Source of the DNA: JAAZKA01 sp034926225
GTDB lineage: Bacteria; Bacillota; Clostridia; Oscillospirales; QAMX01
Assembly (NCBI GenBank): GCA_034926225.1
Contig: JAYFRF010000010.1
Span: 62,001 to 126,000, forward strand
Length of the DNA: 64,000 bases
Direction: 5' to 3'
Shown here: positions 1-8,842 of the stretch, piece after piece
Numbering within the stretch: the first letter of the stretch is position 1
Layout: each line of letters opens with the position of its first letter
Notes under the pieces: generated by a model
Seen by the model: only the letters and a program-made list of their open reading frames with translations
What the model was told of the DNA's origin: nothing
The model's database searches: none
Translations under genes and position numbers: made by a program

Positions 1-802
1 GCGTCATACTGACGGCTGCTAAATAATCGGGGGGAGTTAGCTTCGTATAGACCTCGAACGCCGTCATGATGGAGTCGCCGACGAACGCCGCGTCGGAAAA
101 GAAGTCGTCGCCGACGGGTCTGCGTTCATACAGGTCGGGATATCCCGCGCTGAGTGCCAGCGCTTCGTTGGCTTCGATATCGGTAGCGGCGGGGACGTCT
201 CCGTCGGGATGCCCCGGCAGCGTGACGGACTGCACAAGCGCGTTATTCGTGCCGCGTATGTTCGTGATGAGCGCTTGATACAGGATATAGACTGCATCGT
301 CCCGCAAGAACGCAGCGTCCGATACAAGCCTTGCATGGTTTGCGCGGTCGATCATACCGATTTGATAAGCAAAATCCGCCGAAGTATCCCATGCAAAGTC
401 CCGGTTGCTGTCATAACCCAACGCGCGCAGCGTCAGCGTCAGAAACTGCGCCGCGGTCAGGGGGTCTTCCGAACCGTAGTGCGTCGCGTCCAGCCCGGTG
501 ACATACCCTCGTGTATAGCAGTATCCCACATACGGCGCATAGGCGTCCGGCACATCCGTAAAGGGATGGGGGTATGACACGAGCTCGCTTTCCTTCCCGA
601 GCAGCCTTACAAGCAGCACCGCACCCTGCGCGCGCGTCAGGGGCTTGTCCAGCGCAAAGCTGCGGCCGTCGCCTAAAAAAAGCCCGTACTTCCACAGCGT
701 CTGCGCATAAGCGGCGTTACGCACCGTATACGCGGCCTGCGCGGGGACGGTGAGCGTAAAGAGCAGGGCGATGCAAAGAAACCATGCGGAGGATTTTTTC
801 AT
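1..802 (-). CDS. Partial SLH-type surface protein with C-terminal SGNH/GDSL-like start
   Basis: Read on the minus strand from ATG at 802; the frame stays open to the window edge, so the C-terminus is missing (267 residues visible). Residues 1-24 are a signal peptide (MKKSSAWFLCIALLF, cleavage near AQAA). Residues about 25-180 resemble S-layer homology repeats (LTRAQGAVLLVRLLG, PFTDVPD, YVTG, LTAAQFLTLTLRALGY), which in this family bind secondary cell-wall polymers. Near residue 245 the motif AAFVGDSIM looks like the first block (Gly-Asp-Ser) of an SGNH hydrolase domain, which would then continue outside the window. A GGGAGG site lies 6 bases before the start. The protein is inferred to be exported and wall-bound; the enzymatic role is unproven because the other SGNH blocks are not visible. 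Confidence 0.75.
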   Translation of the reverse strand, partial: MKKSSAWFLCIALLFTLTVPAQAAYTVRNAAYAQTLWKYGLFLGDGRSFALDKPLTRAQGAVLLVRLLGKESELVSYPHPFTDVPDAYAPYVGYCYTRGYVTGLDATHYGSEDPLTAAQFLTLTLRALGYDSNRDFAWDTSADFAYQIGMIDRANHARLVSDAAFLRDDAVYILYQALITNIRGTNNALVQSVTLPGHPDGDVPAATDIEANEALALSAGYPDLYERRPVGDDFFSDAAFVGDSIMTAFEVYTKLTPPDYLAAVSMT

Positions 803-835
803 GGCAAGTCCCTCCCTTAGGATTGTGATAAGGCC

Positions 836-864
836 AGTATACCATGTTTTCCCTTCCCGCGCAA
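836..864 (-). promoter_or_regulatory. Sigma-A promoter of the SLH-type gene
   Basis: On the minus strand TTGCGC (859-864) and TATACT (836-841) are separated by 17 bases. The start codon follows at 802. The rest of the 803-936 gap shows no clear plus-strand promoter for the next gene. Confidence 0.65.
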
Positions 865-936
865 TCCTCAGCTGCTTTATTTGAATAGTCTGTCTGCATT
901 GAAATTCCATCATATATGGGGAAAAGAGGCACGTTT

Positions 937-2259
937 ATGAAGGTTTATGAAAACTATCTGCGCTTTGCTCCGGCGATACTGACCGAATGGCAGCAGCTTG
1001 CGGACGAAGGCCGCCCGGTGGACGCTTTCCGCGCCGACTGTGAGCGGATCGCCGCCGCCCAGTGGTCGCCCGCACTCGAACAGGAGGCTTTTTTGCTCGC
1101 TGATGCGATGGCAAAGGAATGCGTCGCGTCCGACTATCCTTATATAGAGCCTTCCGATCTCGACGGTATCCGCGCCGCCCGTCCGGATGCACGGATCACA
1201 CTCCCCGATACTGTACCCGATGAAAAACGCATCCGCGCTGCGTGGGAGGGCCGTATCGCGGGCTGCCTTTTAGGTAAGCCTGTCGAAGGACAGCGCCGGG
1301 AAACGCTGTATCCGCTGCTGAAGGCTGCCGGGAATTATCCCCTTAACCGCTATATCCGCCTTGCGGACTATACCCCCGCGCAGTATGAAACGCTGCACAT
1401 CCATCCCGGCCGGACTTGGGCGGACACGCTCGACGGATACGCCCCGGTGGACGACGATACCAATTACACGGTACTCGGGCTGAAGATCCTCGAAGACTAC
1501 GGCCGCGGGTTTTCGCCCGCGAATTGTATGGAAGCCTGGACTCGTTACCTTCCCATGTGCGCGCTCTGCACCGCCGAACGTGTCGCCTACCGCAACGCCG
1601 CCCTTTGCATGTCCCCGCCCGATACCGCGACCTACCGTAACCCCTTCCGCGAATGGATCGGCGCGCAGATTCGCGCGGATTTCTTCGGATACATCAACCC
1701 CGGCGATCCCGAAACCGCCGCTGCATATGCATGGCGCGACGCCGGCATTTCCCATATCAAAAACGGCATTTACGGTGAGATGTGGGTCGCCGCCATGCTC
1801 GCCGCCGCGGCCGCGACCGATGATCTAGAAAAAATCCTCGGCGCGGGACTTGCCGAGATCCCCGCACAGTGCCGACTTGCATACGACATTGCGCGGGTGC
1901 GCGCGTGGTTTGCCGAGGGTGTCCCCGCCGAAACCGCCATCGAACGCATCCATGAAGCCTACGACGAGCATACCCAGCACGGTTGGTGTCATACGAATTC
2001 CAACGCGATGATCGTGACCATGGCGCTCCTGTACGGCGGGGGTGATTTCGGCCGTTCCGTCTGCCTAGCGGTGCAGGCCGCTTTCGATACCGACTGCAAC
2101 GGTGCCACCGTCGGTTCCATCATCGGTATGCGCAACGCCGCCGTACCCGGAGAGTGGACGGCGCCCTTTGCGAGGGGCTTGCGAACTTCCCTCGACGGCT
2201 ACCCGCGTGTGACGGTGGACGAGCTTGCGGCGCATACCGCGGCGTTCGTCAAAAAATGA
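937..2259 (+). CDS. ADP-ribosylglycohydrolase family protein
   Basis: A 440-residue protein of the ADP-ribosyl-GH (DraG/ARH) fold, which removes ADP-ribose from proteins or small molecules using two metal ions. The family motifs are visible: WEGRIAGCLLGKPVEG at about 103-118, DDDTNY at about 172-177 (metal-binding acidic cluster) and DTDCNGATVGSIIG at about 384-397, the C-terminal metal-binding loop. About 95 residues precede the catalytic domain. A start at 916 is also in frame, but the GAAAAGAGG sequence before 937 makes 937 the better choice. No signal peptide, so cytoplasmic. The gene stands alone, divergent from the SLH gene. The natural substrate cannot be inferred from the neighbours. 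Confidence 0.85.
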   Translation: MKVYENYLRFAPAILTEWQQLADEGRPVDAFRADCERIAAAQWSPALEQEAFLLADAMAKECVASDYPYIEPSDLDGIRAARPDARITLPDTVPDEKRIRAAWEGRIAGCLLGKPVEGQRRETLYPLLKAAGNYPLNRYIRLADYTPAQYETLHIHPGRTWADTLDGYAPVDDDTNYTVLGLKILEDYGRGFSPANCMEAWTRYLPMCALCTAERVAYRNAALCMSPPDTATYRNPFREWIGAQIRADFFGYINPGDPETAAAYAWRDAGISHIKNGIYGEMWVAAMLAAAAATDDLEKILGAGLAEIPAQCRLAYDIARVRAWFAEGVPAETAIERIHEAYDEHTQHGWCHTNSNAMIVTMALLYGGGDFGRSVCLAVQAAFDTDCNGATVGSIIGMRNAAVPGEWTAPFARGLRTSLDGYPRVTVDELAAHTAAFVKK

Positions 2260-2352
2260 ATACATACGCATAACTATGCAAAACGCATGAAAAACCGTTT
2301 CACCGCATGAAAATTTTGTGGAGGCTTTTTTGGGCTTTCGGGACAAAAAAGC

Positions 2353-2381
2353 TTGCCAAACGGCGAAATTCGATGTATAAT
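2353..2381 (+). promoter_or_regulatory. Promoter of the amino acid ABC operon
   Basis: TTGCCA (2353-2358), 17-base spacer, TATAAT (2376-2381). The promoter lies 38 bases before the ATG of the binding-protein gene. An inverted repeat (GCTTTTTTG at 2324-2332, CAAAAAAGC at 2344-2352) abuts the -35 box. Confidence 0.8.
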
Positions 2382-2418
2382 ATCGCACGTACGATTCAAA
2401 TAATACTTGGAGGCCGTT

Positions 2419-3294
2419 ATGAAACATCTGAAAAAGCTCCTTCCCCTCTTGCTTGTTTTTACATTAATTTTTGCCTTGACCGCCTGCTCGTCAGGATCTT
2501 CCACCGGCACGACCACCGCTTCCGCGACGACCGCTGCTGCCACCACCGTCGCAACAACGACTACTACTGCCGCGACGACCGGGGCTTCCGACACCCTTAC
2601 CACCGCCAATCCGGGCGTACTTACCATGGCGACCAACGCACAGTTCCCGCCCTATGAGTTCTACGAGGGCAGCACCATCGTGGGTATCGACGCCGAAATC
2701 GCCGGCGCTGTCGCCGAAAAGCTCGGACTTACGCTCCAGATCGAGGACATGGAGTTCGACTCTATCATCGAAGCCGTGAAGACCGGCAAGGTTGATATCG
2801 GGCTAGCCGGCATGACCGTCACCCCCGAGCGCGCAGAAGAAGTCAACTTCACCGAAAGCTATGCCACCGGCGTTCAGGTCATCATTGTTGCCGAAGGCAG
2901 CGCCATCACCTCCGTAGACGACCTCTTTGCCGACGGCGCGAGCCATACCATCGGCGTCCAGCGCAACACCACCGGCGACCTGTACACCACCTGGGATCTT
3001 GAAGAGGAAGGACTTGCCACCATCGACCGTTACAGCAAGGGTGCGGACGCCGTTCAGGCTCTGAAAACCGGCAAGGTCGACTGCGTCGTCATCGACAACG
3101 AGCCTGCGAAGGCCTTCGTCGCCGAAGTGGACGGACTGAAGATTCTTGATACGGAGTATGTTCAGGAAAACTACGCCGGCGCGATGAGCAAGGACAATGA
3201 GGCGCTCTACAACGCCGTGAACGACGCGCTGAAGGAACTCATTGCAGATGGCACCGTCCAGTCCATCATCGACAAGTACATTAAGGCGGAATAA
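2419..3294 (+). CDS. Polar amino acid ABC transporter, substrate-binding lipoprotein
   Basis: A 291-residue family 3 solute-binding protein (SBP_bac_3). Residues 1-23 form a lipoprotein signal with lipobox LTAC (Cys23), so it should be anchored to the outer face of the membrane. Residues 24-60 are a Thr/Ala/Ser linker. The binding domain starts near GVLTMATNAQFPPYEF and carries IVGIDAEIAGAVAEKLG and the D-GLAGMTVTPERAEEVNFT block typical of amino acid binders. GGAGG 5 bases upstream fixes the start at 2419; the in-frame TTG at 2407 overlaps this site. First gene of a binding protein-permease-ATPase operon. The exact amino acid is not readable. Confidence 0.9.
   Translation: MKHLKKLLPLLLVFTLIFALTACSSGSSTGTTTASATTAAATTVATTTTTAATTGASDTLTTANPGVLTMATNAQFPPYEFYEGSTIVGIDAEIAGAVAEKLGLTLQIEDMEFDSIIEAVKTGKVDIGLAGMTVTPERAEEVNFTESYATGVQVIIVAEGSAITSVDDLFADGASHTIGVQRNTTGDLYTTWDLEEEGLATIDRYSKGADAVQALKTGKVDCVVIDNEPAKAFVAEVDGLKILDTEYVQENYAGAMSKDNEALYNAVNDALKELIADGTVQSIIDKYIKAE
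2509..2592 (+). repeat. Thr/Ala codon-repeat linker (first of three lipoprotein copies)
   Basis: Imperfect alternation of ACN and GCN codons encodes the spacer between the lipidated cysteine and the binding domain. Similar tracts occur at 41261-41398 and 46576-46653 in the other two binding lipoproteins. Confidence 0.7.
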
Positions 3295-3322
3295 TTAAAT
3301 TCGCGACATCTGATAAACTTCG

Positions 3323-3351
3323 GTAAGGGGTTCAGCAAATGGACCCCTTAC
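3323..3351 (+). promoter_or_regulatory. Intercistronic stem-loop between binding protein and permease genes
   Basis: GTAAGGGGT (3323-3331) pairs perfectly with ACCCCTTAC (3343-3351) around an 11-base loop. No T-tract follows. It is probably an mRNA-processing or stabilising hairpin that leaves more message for the binding protein than for the permease. Confidence 0.6.
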
Positions 3352-3376
3352 TGCCGTATTAAGGAGCATGGAGACC

Positions 3377-4162
3377 ATGAACAAAATATCGCCGGCTCAG
3401 CTTTGGCCCGACGTAGCGCCGGATTGGATACTGGGCGCGCCGCAATGGTTAAACGATTTCTTTTATAAGCTGTTTAAATGCTTTATCTACGACGATCGCT
3501 ATATGATGTATGTCAAGGGCCTGGGCAACACGCTGCTGCTGACCCTGTTCGCCCTGCTCCTGGGCGTAGCCTTAGGCGTCATCGTCTCGCTCGTCCGCGT
3601 GTCGTGGGATAAAAACCGCACCGAAATGCGCGGTTTTGGACGCGTGTTCCTCGGTCTTAGCAACGCGATCGCCAAAATCTATCTAACGGTTATCCGCGGT
3701 ACCCCTGTGGTCGTGCAGGTCATGATCATGTTCTTCGTCATTTTCGCCTCCAGCCGCAATAAAATTCTGATCGGCTGTCTGTCGTTTGGCATCAACTCCG
3801 GCGCTTACGTGGCCGAGATCATCCGCGCCGGGATTATGTCCATCGACGGGGGCCAGATGGAAGCCGGCAACAGTCTCGGATTCTCCTATGTGCCCACCAT
3901 GCGGTATATCATCCTGCCGCAGGCGTTTAAAAACGTCCTGCCTGCGCTCGGCAATGAATTCATCGTTCTGCTCAAAGAGACGGCGGTTGTGGGCTACATA
4001 GGCCTCGCCGACCTCACCTACGCCGGCAACACCGTCGGCGGCGCTACCTACGAATATCTGTACCCGCTCCTCGCCGTGGCGTGCGTGTATTTGGTACTCG
4101 TCATGATCTTCTCGTGGCTCGTGGGCAGATTGGAACGGAGGCTGAGAAACAGTGAGCGATAA
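3377..4162 (+). CDS. Polar amino acid ABC transporter, permease
   Basis: A 261-residue HisM/GlnP-type inner-membrane subunit. Several hydrophobic helices are visible: LGNTLLLTLFALLLGVALGV, then VVQVMIMFFVIFASS, and YEYLYPLLAVACVYLVLV near the C-terminus. The cytoplasmic coupling loop that contacts the ATPase is present as GGQMEAGNSLGFSY...ILPQAFKNVLPALGNE, a typical form for this family. The upstream ATG at 3368 sits only one base after AAGGAG; the ATG at 3377 has a 10-base spacing and is preferred. The last 11 bases overlap the ATPase gene, so translation is probably coupled. Confidence 0.9.
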   Translation: MNKISPAQLWPDVAPDWILGAPQWLNDFFYKLFKCFIYDDRYMMYVKGLGNTLLLTLFALLLGVALGVIVSLVRVSWDKNRTEMRGFGRVFLGLSNAIAKIYLTVIRGTPVVVQVMIMFFVIFASSRNKILIGCLSFGINSGAYVAEIIRAGIMSIDGGQMEAGNSLGFSYVPTMRYIILPQAFKNVLPALGNEFIVLLKETAVVGYIGLADLTYAGNTVGGATYEYLYPLLAVACVYLVLVMIFSWLVGRLERRLRNSER

Positions 4163-4901
4163 GAACATCCTGATCAAGGTGGAGGGCTTAAAAAAGTATT
4201 ATAACGGCGGCGCGATCAAGGCGCTTGATGGCGTGGACGCCGAAATCGCGAGAGGCGAGGTCGTGGTAGCCGTCGGACCCTCCGGCAGCGGCAAATCCAC
4301 CTTCCTTCGCAGCCTAAACCTGCTGGAGATGCCCACGGGCGGCCGCATCGTCTTCGACGGCGTGGATATTACCGACAAGCGTGTCAATATTAACCTACAC
4401 CGTCAGAAAATGGGCATGGTGTTCCAGCATTTTAATCTTTTCCCGCATATGACCGTTTTGCGGAATATGACGCTCGCACCGATGAAGCTGCGGCATAAAA
4501 CCAAGGAGGAAGCCCAAGCGCAGGCGATGCAGCTCCTTGAGCGTGTGGGACTCCGCGACAGAGCGGGCGCGTACCCGTCGCAGCTCTCTGGCGGTCAAAA
4601 ACAGCGCGTGGCGATCGTCCGGGCGCTGTGCATGGAGCCAGAGGTCATGCTCTTTGACGAGCCGACCTCCGCGCTCGACCCGGAAATGGTCGGCGAGGTA
4701 CTGGACGTCATGAAGGAGCTTGCGCACGAGGGCATGACCATGGTCGTCGTCACGCACGAGATGGGCTTTGCCCGCGAGGTCGGTACGCGATGCCTGTTTA
4801 TGGATATGGGCAGGCTCGTCGAGCAGAATACCCCGGATACGTTTTTTGACAACCCGCAGAGTCCGCGACTGCAGGCATTTTTAAGCAAGATATTAAAATA
4901 A
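4152..4901 (+). CDS. Polar amino acid ABC transporter, ATP-binding protein
   Basis: A 249-residue GlnQ/HisP-type ATPase. Walker A is GPSGSGKST at 42-50, the Q-loop is in KMGMVFQHFNLFPHMTVL, the signature is LSGGQKQRVAIVRAL near 143, Walker B is VMLFDEPTSALDP near 165, and the switch histidine is in VVVTHEMGFA. It starts with GTG, overlapping the permease end by 11 bases. It energises the importer encoded immediately upstream. No obvious terminator follows before the pheS leader promoter. Confidence 0.93.
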   Translation: MSDKNILIKVEGLKKYYNGGAIKALDGVDAEIARGEVVVAVGPSGSGKSTFLRSLNLLEMPTGGRIVFDGVDITDKRVNINLHRQKMGMVFQHFNLFPHMTVLRNMTLAPMKLRHKTKEEAQAQAMQLLERVGLRDRAGAYPSQLSGGQKQRVAIVRALCMEPEVMLFDEPTSALDPEMVGEVLDVMKELAHEGMTMVVVTHEMGFAREVGTRCLFMDMGRLVEQNTPDTFFDNPQSPRLQAFLSKILK

Positions 4902-4939
4902 ACCGCAATAAAACGGGCTACTTTGTGCAATCTTGTCTG

Positions 4940-4968
4940 TTGTAAAGCCCTGATTTTTGGATTATAAT
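4940..4968 (+). promoter_or_regulatory. Promoter of the pheST T-box transcript
   Basis: TTGTAA (4940-4945), 17-base spacer, TATAAT (4963-4968). It lies about 330 bases before the pheS start, leaving room for the structured leader. Confidence 0.8.
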
Positions 4969-4974
4969 AAAATG

Positions 4975-5276
4975 TATATCGAATAAAGGCATTGACCGGG
5001 CAAAGTAGCGATACACGAACAGGCATTCCCGACAGAGAGGGACGCGGGAACCCCGCTGAGACGCGTCCGTGAGAATCCGTGTGCGCGAAATTTCACCCGC
5101 GAGTCTCCCATGCTGAAAACACTTTAAGGTAAGTAGGCAGTGGGCGTTTTAGCCGCCGCGTTAAGGCGTGAAGGTGCCCTGACGCACGGGTTTTGACCGT
5201 GCTTATCGGGAACCGGGGTGGTACCGCGAAGAAATTCGTCCCCGTGAGACAAGTTTTTGTTTCACGGGGATTTTTT
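4975..5276 (+). ncRNA. T-box riboswitch leader of pheST
   Basis: The conserved T-box core GGGGTGGTACCGCG is at 5215-5228. It is followed by a strong terminator (arms from 5239 and to 5270, 14-bp stem, then six T). In the long Stem I region a TTC triplet at 5092-5094, after GAAAT, is the best candidate Phe specifier codon. T-box leaders sense uncharged tRNA, here presumably tRNA-Phe, and allow read-through into the synthetase genes when it accumulates. The specifier call rests on position and the downstream gene, not on a folded model. Confidence 0.92.
5239..5276 (+). terminator. Regulated intrinsic terminator of the pheST T-box
   Basis: TCCCCGTGAGACAA pairs with TTGTTTCACGGGGA (one G-T pair) and is followed by TTTTTT. 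This stem competes with the antiterminator that contains the T-box core. Confidence 0.88.
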
Positions 5277-5301
5277 CGATTATAACAACGGAGGTTTTTG
5301 T

Positions 5302-6321
5302 ATGCGCGAAGCATTGGAAAAGATTCGTTCGGAGGCGCTGGCGGCCATCGCCGAAGCGCGGGAAACATCGGCGCTCGAAGCGCTGCGCGTACGCTATGCG
5401 GGGAAAAAGGGGGAGCTTACCGCGATCCTCAAGATGATGGGAAAGCTCTCCGCCGAGGAACGCCCGAAGATGGGACAGCTCGCCAATGAGGTGCGCGCCG
5501 CGCTGGAGGAAGCGTTCGAGCGCCGCCAAAAGGAGCTTGCCGAGCGTGCGATGGAGCTGCGGCTGCGCGCCGAGACGATCGACGTGACCGTCCCCGCGCC
5601 CGAAGCACCCGTGGGACATCTCCATCCTTTGACCATCGTTACCCGCGAAATCCGCACCATTTTCGAGTCCATGGGCTTTGAAACCGTCGAAGGGCCAGAA
5701 ATCGAGACCGATTATTATAACTTTGAAGCGCTCAACACCCCGAAGAACCACCCCGCGCGCGACGTGCAGGATACGTTCTATTTCTCCGACTCCATGCTCC
5801 TGCGTACGCAGACCTCCTCCGTGCAGATCCGCACGATGGAAAACCGTCGACCGCCGATCCGTATGATTGCACCCGGCCGCGTCTATCGTTCCGACGCCGT
5901 CGACGCCACGCATTCCCCGCTGTTCCACCAGATCGAAGGCCTTCTCGTCGACGAGGACGTGACCATGGCGGACCTCAAGGGCGTGCTCGCTGTCTTCGCA
6001 AAAGGCTTATTCGGCGAACAGACCGCCGTACGCTTCCGCCCGCATCACTTCCCGTTTACCGAACCGTCCGCCGAGATGGACGTCTCCTGCTTTGTCTGCG
6101 GCGGAAAGGGCTGCCGCCTGTGCAAGGGAGAGGGCTGGATCGAAATCCTCGGCTGCGGCATGGTACATCCGAACGTTCTGCACGGCTGCGGCATCGACCC
6201 GGAAAAGTACTCCGGCTTTGCGTTTGGAATGGGCGTCGAACGCGTGGCGCTGCTGCGCTATAAGATCGACGACATGCGCCTGCTCTATGAAAACGACGTC
6301 CGCTTCCTCGAGCAGTTCTGA
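5302..6321 (+). CDS. pheS: Phenylalanyl-tRNA synthetase alpha subunit
   Basis: A 339-residue catalytic subunit of the alpha2-beta2 PheRS, the usual length. The N-terminal part (about 1-90) is the coiled-coil tRNA-binding arm, rich in Glu, Arg and Ala. The class II core follows, with VEGPEIETDYYNFEALN, the motif 2 region (GRVYRSDAVDATHSPLFHQIEG) and motif 3 (GMGVERVALLRY) near 308. GGAGG upstream selects the ATG at 5302 over an in-frame upstream codon that would lie inside the T-box terminator. Eighteen bases separate it from pheT, forming a pheST operon under T-box control. Confidence 0.97.
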   Translation: MREALEKIRSEALAAIAEARETSALEALRVRYAGKKGELTAILKMMGKLSAEERPKMGQLANEVRAALEEAFERRQKELAERAMELRLRAETIDVTVPAPEAPVGHLHPLTIVTREIRTIFESMGFETVEGPEIETDYYNFEALNTPKNHPARDVQDTFYFSDSMLLRTQTSSVQIRTMENRRPPIRMIAPGRVYRSDAVDATHSPLFHQIEGLLVDEDVTMADLKGVLAVFAKGLFGEQTAVRFRPHHFPFTEPSAEMDVSCFVCGGKGCRLCKGEGWIEILGCGMVHPNVLHGCGIDPEKYSGFAFGMGVERVALLRYKIDDMRLLYENDVRFLEQF

Positions 6322-6339
6322 TAAGGAGGAATAAACGAA

Positions 6340-8748
6340 ATGAAATTATCCTATAACTGGCTGCGCGAGCTCGTACCCGTGACCGCGTCGCCAAAAGACT
6401 ATATCGCGGCAATGACCATGTCCGGCTCCAAGGTCGAGACGCTTGACTACCTCGGCGCGGAAATCGAAAACGTCGTCGTCGGCCGCGTCGTCTCTATGGA
6501 GCATCACCCGGACGCCGACAAGCTGTGGATTTGTCAACTCGACGTTGGCTGCGAACGCAATCTGCAGATCGTTACCGGTGCGCAGAATGTATCCGTGGGC
6601 GACATCGTTCCGGTCGCGCAGGACTGCGCGAAGCTCCCCGGAGGCATCGAGATCCATACCGGCGAGCTGCGCGGTGTGAAGTCCGAGGGCATGCTCTGTT
6701 CCCATCAGGAGCTGGGGCTGACCACGCACGACATCCCCGACGCGCCCGAACACGGCATCCTGCTGCTTGGCAGCATCGCCGAATACGGCAAGCTGACGCC
6801 CGGGCAGGATATCCGCCCCGTTCTCGGCTTTGACGACTACTGTGTCGACTTTGAGATCACCCCCAACCGCCCCGACTGCCTATCCGTCATCGGCCTTGCC
6901 CGCGAGAGCGCCGCGACCTACGGCATGCGCTTCGAGCCCGCCGTTCCGAAGGTCCGCGGCGGCGCGGGAAAGCTTGACGAATACCTCGCCGTCACCGTCG
7001 AGGAGCCGGCGCTTTGCCCCCGCTATGCCGCCCGCCTTGTGCGCAACGTCCGTATCAAACCCTCCCCTAAGTGGATGCGCGATAAGCTCCGCTCGATGGG
7101 CGTCCGCCCGATCAACAATATCGTCGATATCACGAACTTCGTCATGCTCGAATACGGCCAGCCGATGCACGCCTTCGATTACGGCTGCCTTTCCGACAGC
7201 CGCATTGTCGTCCGCCGCGCCGGAAAGGACGAACCGTTCCAGACACTCGACAGCCAGGAGCGCAAGCTTTCCCCTAATATGCTCGTCATTGCCGACGGCA
7301 CCCGTCCCGTCGCCGTCGCGGGCGTTATGGGCGGCGCGAACTCCGAAATCACCGGGAGTACCCGCAACGTCGTCTTTGAATCCGCAAACTTCTCCGGCGT
7401 CAGCGTCCGCTTGACCGCACGCGCGCTCGGTATGCGTACCGAATCCTCCGGCCGCTTCGAAAAGGGGCTTGACCCGCGCAACGTCGGCCCGGCACTCGAA
7501 CGCGCCTGCGAGCTTGTCGAGCTTCTCGGCGCGGGCGACGTCTGCGACGGAGTGATCGACGTCGATCACTCAGACCCCGCTCCCCGCGAGCTGACCCTCG
7601 ACGACGCGCGCATCAATCGCTTCCTCGGCATTGATCTGCCACGCGAGACGATGGTGAAGTATCTTGCTAACCTCTCCTTCGGTGTGGACGGCGATAAGGT
7701 TGTCGTCCCGTCCTGGAGAGGCGATGTCGAGCAGTTTGCCGACCTCGCGGAGGAGGTCGCCCGCTTCTATGGGTATGATAAAATCCCCACGACGCTGTTT
7801 GCGGGCGCCGCGCCCTTCCATCGTTCGGAAAAGATCGTGTTTGAAGATACACTGCGCACCGTCTGCGCCGGGCTCGGATGCTCCGAGATTCAAACCTATT
7901 CCTTCATCAGTGAAAAGGTCTTCGACAAACTGAATCTGCCCGCGGATGACCCGAAGCGTCGGGTGCTCGCCATCACGAATCCCCTGTCCGAGGATATGCG
8001 TGTGATGCGTACCACCGCCGTCCCCTCCATGCTTGAGGTGCTTTCGCGCAACGCGAACATGAAGAACGCGCGCGCGAGACTGTTCGAGCTGTCTTCCACC
8101 TACGAGCCGAAGCTCCGTGCCGACGGCACACCCGACGATACGCAGCTGCCCACCGAACGCTGTGTCCTGACCCTTGGGCTTTACGGCGACGGCGACTTCT
8201 ATACGATGAAGTCCCTCGTCGATGGCATTGCCCGCGCCCTTCGCCTGCCTGGGCTGCGGTATACAGCGCGCCTCGACAACCCCGCTTTCCATCCCGGACG
8301 TGCAGCGGATGTCTATGCCGGCGACACCTATCTTGGCACATTAGGCCAGGTGCATCCCCGCGTTGCGGAAGCGTTTGAGCTGCCGGTTGCTGGGTACATT
8401 GCAGAGATTTCCGCGCAGGCGCTGATGGCGGTTCGCGGCGGCATCGTGCAGTACAAACCCCTGCCCCGCTTCCCCTGCTGCAGCCGCGACCTTGCTATTG
8501 TCTGTGACGAGAGCATTTCCGTATCCGAGCTGGAGGACTGCATCCGCTGCGGCGCGGGAGAGGTGCTTGAATGCGTCAGGCTGTTCGATATCTACCGTTC
8601 CGATTCGCTCGGAGAGGGCAAAAAAAGCGTTGCGTTCAGCCTGCTTCTGCGTGACCCGGCGCGCACCCTCAAGGATACAGACGCTGACGCGGCTACCGAA
8701 AAGGCCGTCGCGGCGCTTACTAAAATCGGCGCGAAGCTGAGAGCATAA
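6340..8748 (+). CDS. pheT: Phenylalanyl-tRNA synthetase beta subunit
   Basis: An 802-residue beta subunit of PheRS, normal length. Visible parts: N-terminal MKLSYNWLRELVPV, an EMAP-like tRNA-binding domain at about 40-150 (VVGRVVSMEHHPDADKLWICQLDVG), the B3/B4 editing domain around 200-390, which hydrolyses mischarged Tyr-tRNA, the B5 domain around 400-470, and a C-terminal FDX-ACB anticodon-binding domain (YKPLPRFPCCSRDLAIVCDE onward). It assembles with the product of the upstream pheS. A hairpin terminator lies just after the stop. Confidence 0.97.
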   Translation: MKLSYNWLRELVPVTASPKDYIAAMTMSGSKVETLDYLGAEIENVVVGRVVSMEHHPDADKLWICQLDVGCERNLQIVTGAQNVSVGDIVPVAQDCAKLPGGIEIHTGELRGVKSEGMLCSHQELGLTTHDIPDAPEHGILLLGSIAEYGKLTPGQDIRPVLGFDDYCVDFEITPNRPDCLSVIGLARESAATYGMRFEPAVPKVRGGAGKLDEYLAVTVEEPALCPRYAARLVRNVRIKPSPKWMRDKLRSMGVRPINNIVDITNFVMLEYGQPMHAFDYGCLSDSRIVVRRAGKDEPFQTLDSQERKLSPNMLVIADGTRPVAVAGVMGGANSEITGSTRNVVFESANFSGVSVRLTARALGMRTESSGRFEKGLDPRNVGPALERACELVELLGAGDVCDGVIDVDHSDPAPRELTLDDARINRFLGIDLPRETMVKYLANLSFGVDGDKVVVPSWRGDVEQFADLAEEVARFYGYDKIPTTLFAGAAPFHRSEKIVFEDTLRTVCAGLGCSEIQTYSFISEKVFDKLNLPADDPKRRVLAITNPLSEDMRVMRTTAVPSMLEVLSRNANMKNARARLFELSSTYEPKLRADGTPDDTQLPTERCVLTLGLYGDGDFYTMKSLVDGIARALRLPGLRYTARLDNPAFHPGRAADVYAGDTYLGTLGQVHPRVAEAFELPVAGYIAEISAQALMAVRGGIVQYKPLPRFPCCSRDLAIVCDESISVSELEDCIRCGAGEVLECVRLFDIYRSDSLGEGKKSVAFSLLLRDPARTLKDTDADAATEKAVAALTKIGAKLRA

Positions 8749-8765
8749 GTAATTAAAAATACAAA

Positions 8766-8806
8766 AATGCCGCGAGAGAAAGTCATTTCCCCCGCGGTAT
8801 TTTTAT
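8766..8806. terminator. Bidirectional terminator between pheT and the sialidase-like gene
   Basis: The hairpin TGCCGCG...CGCGGTA, with inner GAAA/TTTC pairing, has A-rich sequence to its left and TTTTTAT to its right. It can therefore serve both convergent genes. Confidence 0.75.
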
Positions 8807-8842
8807 ATAAGAAATTAATATCCAGGCATGAAGCTCGCGTGA

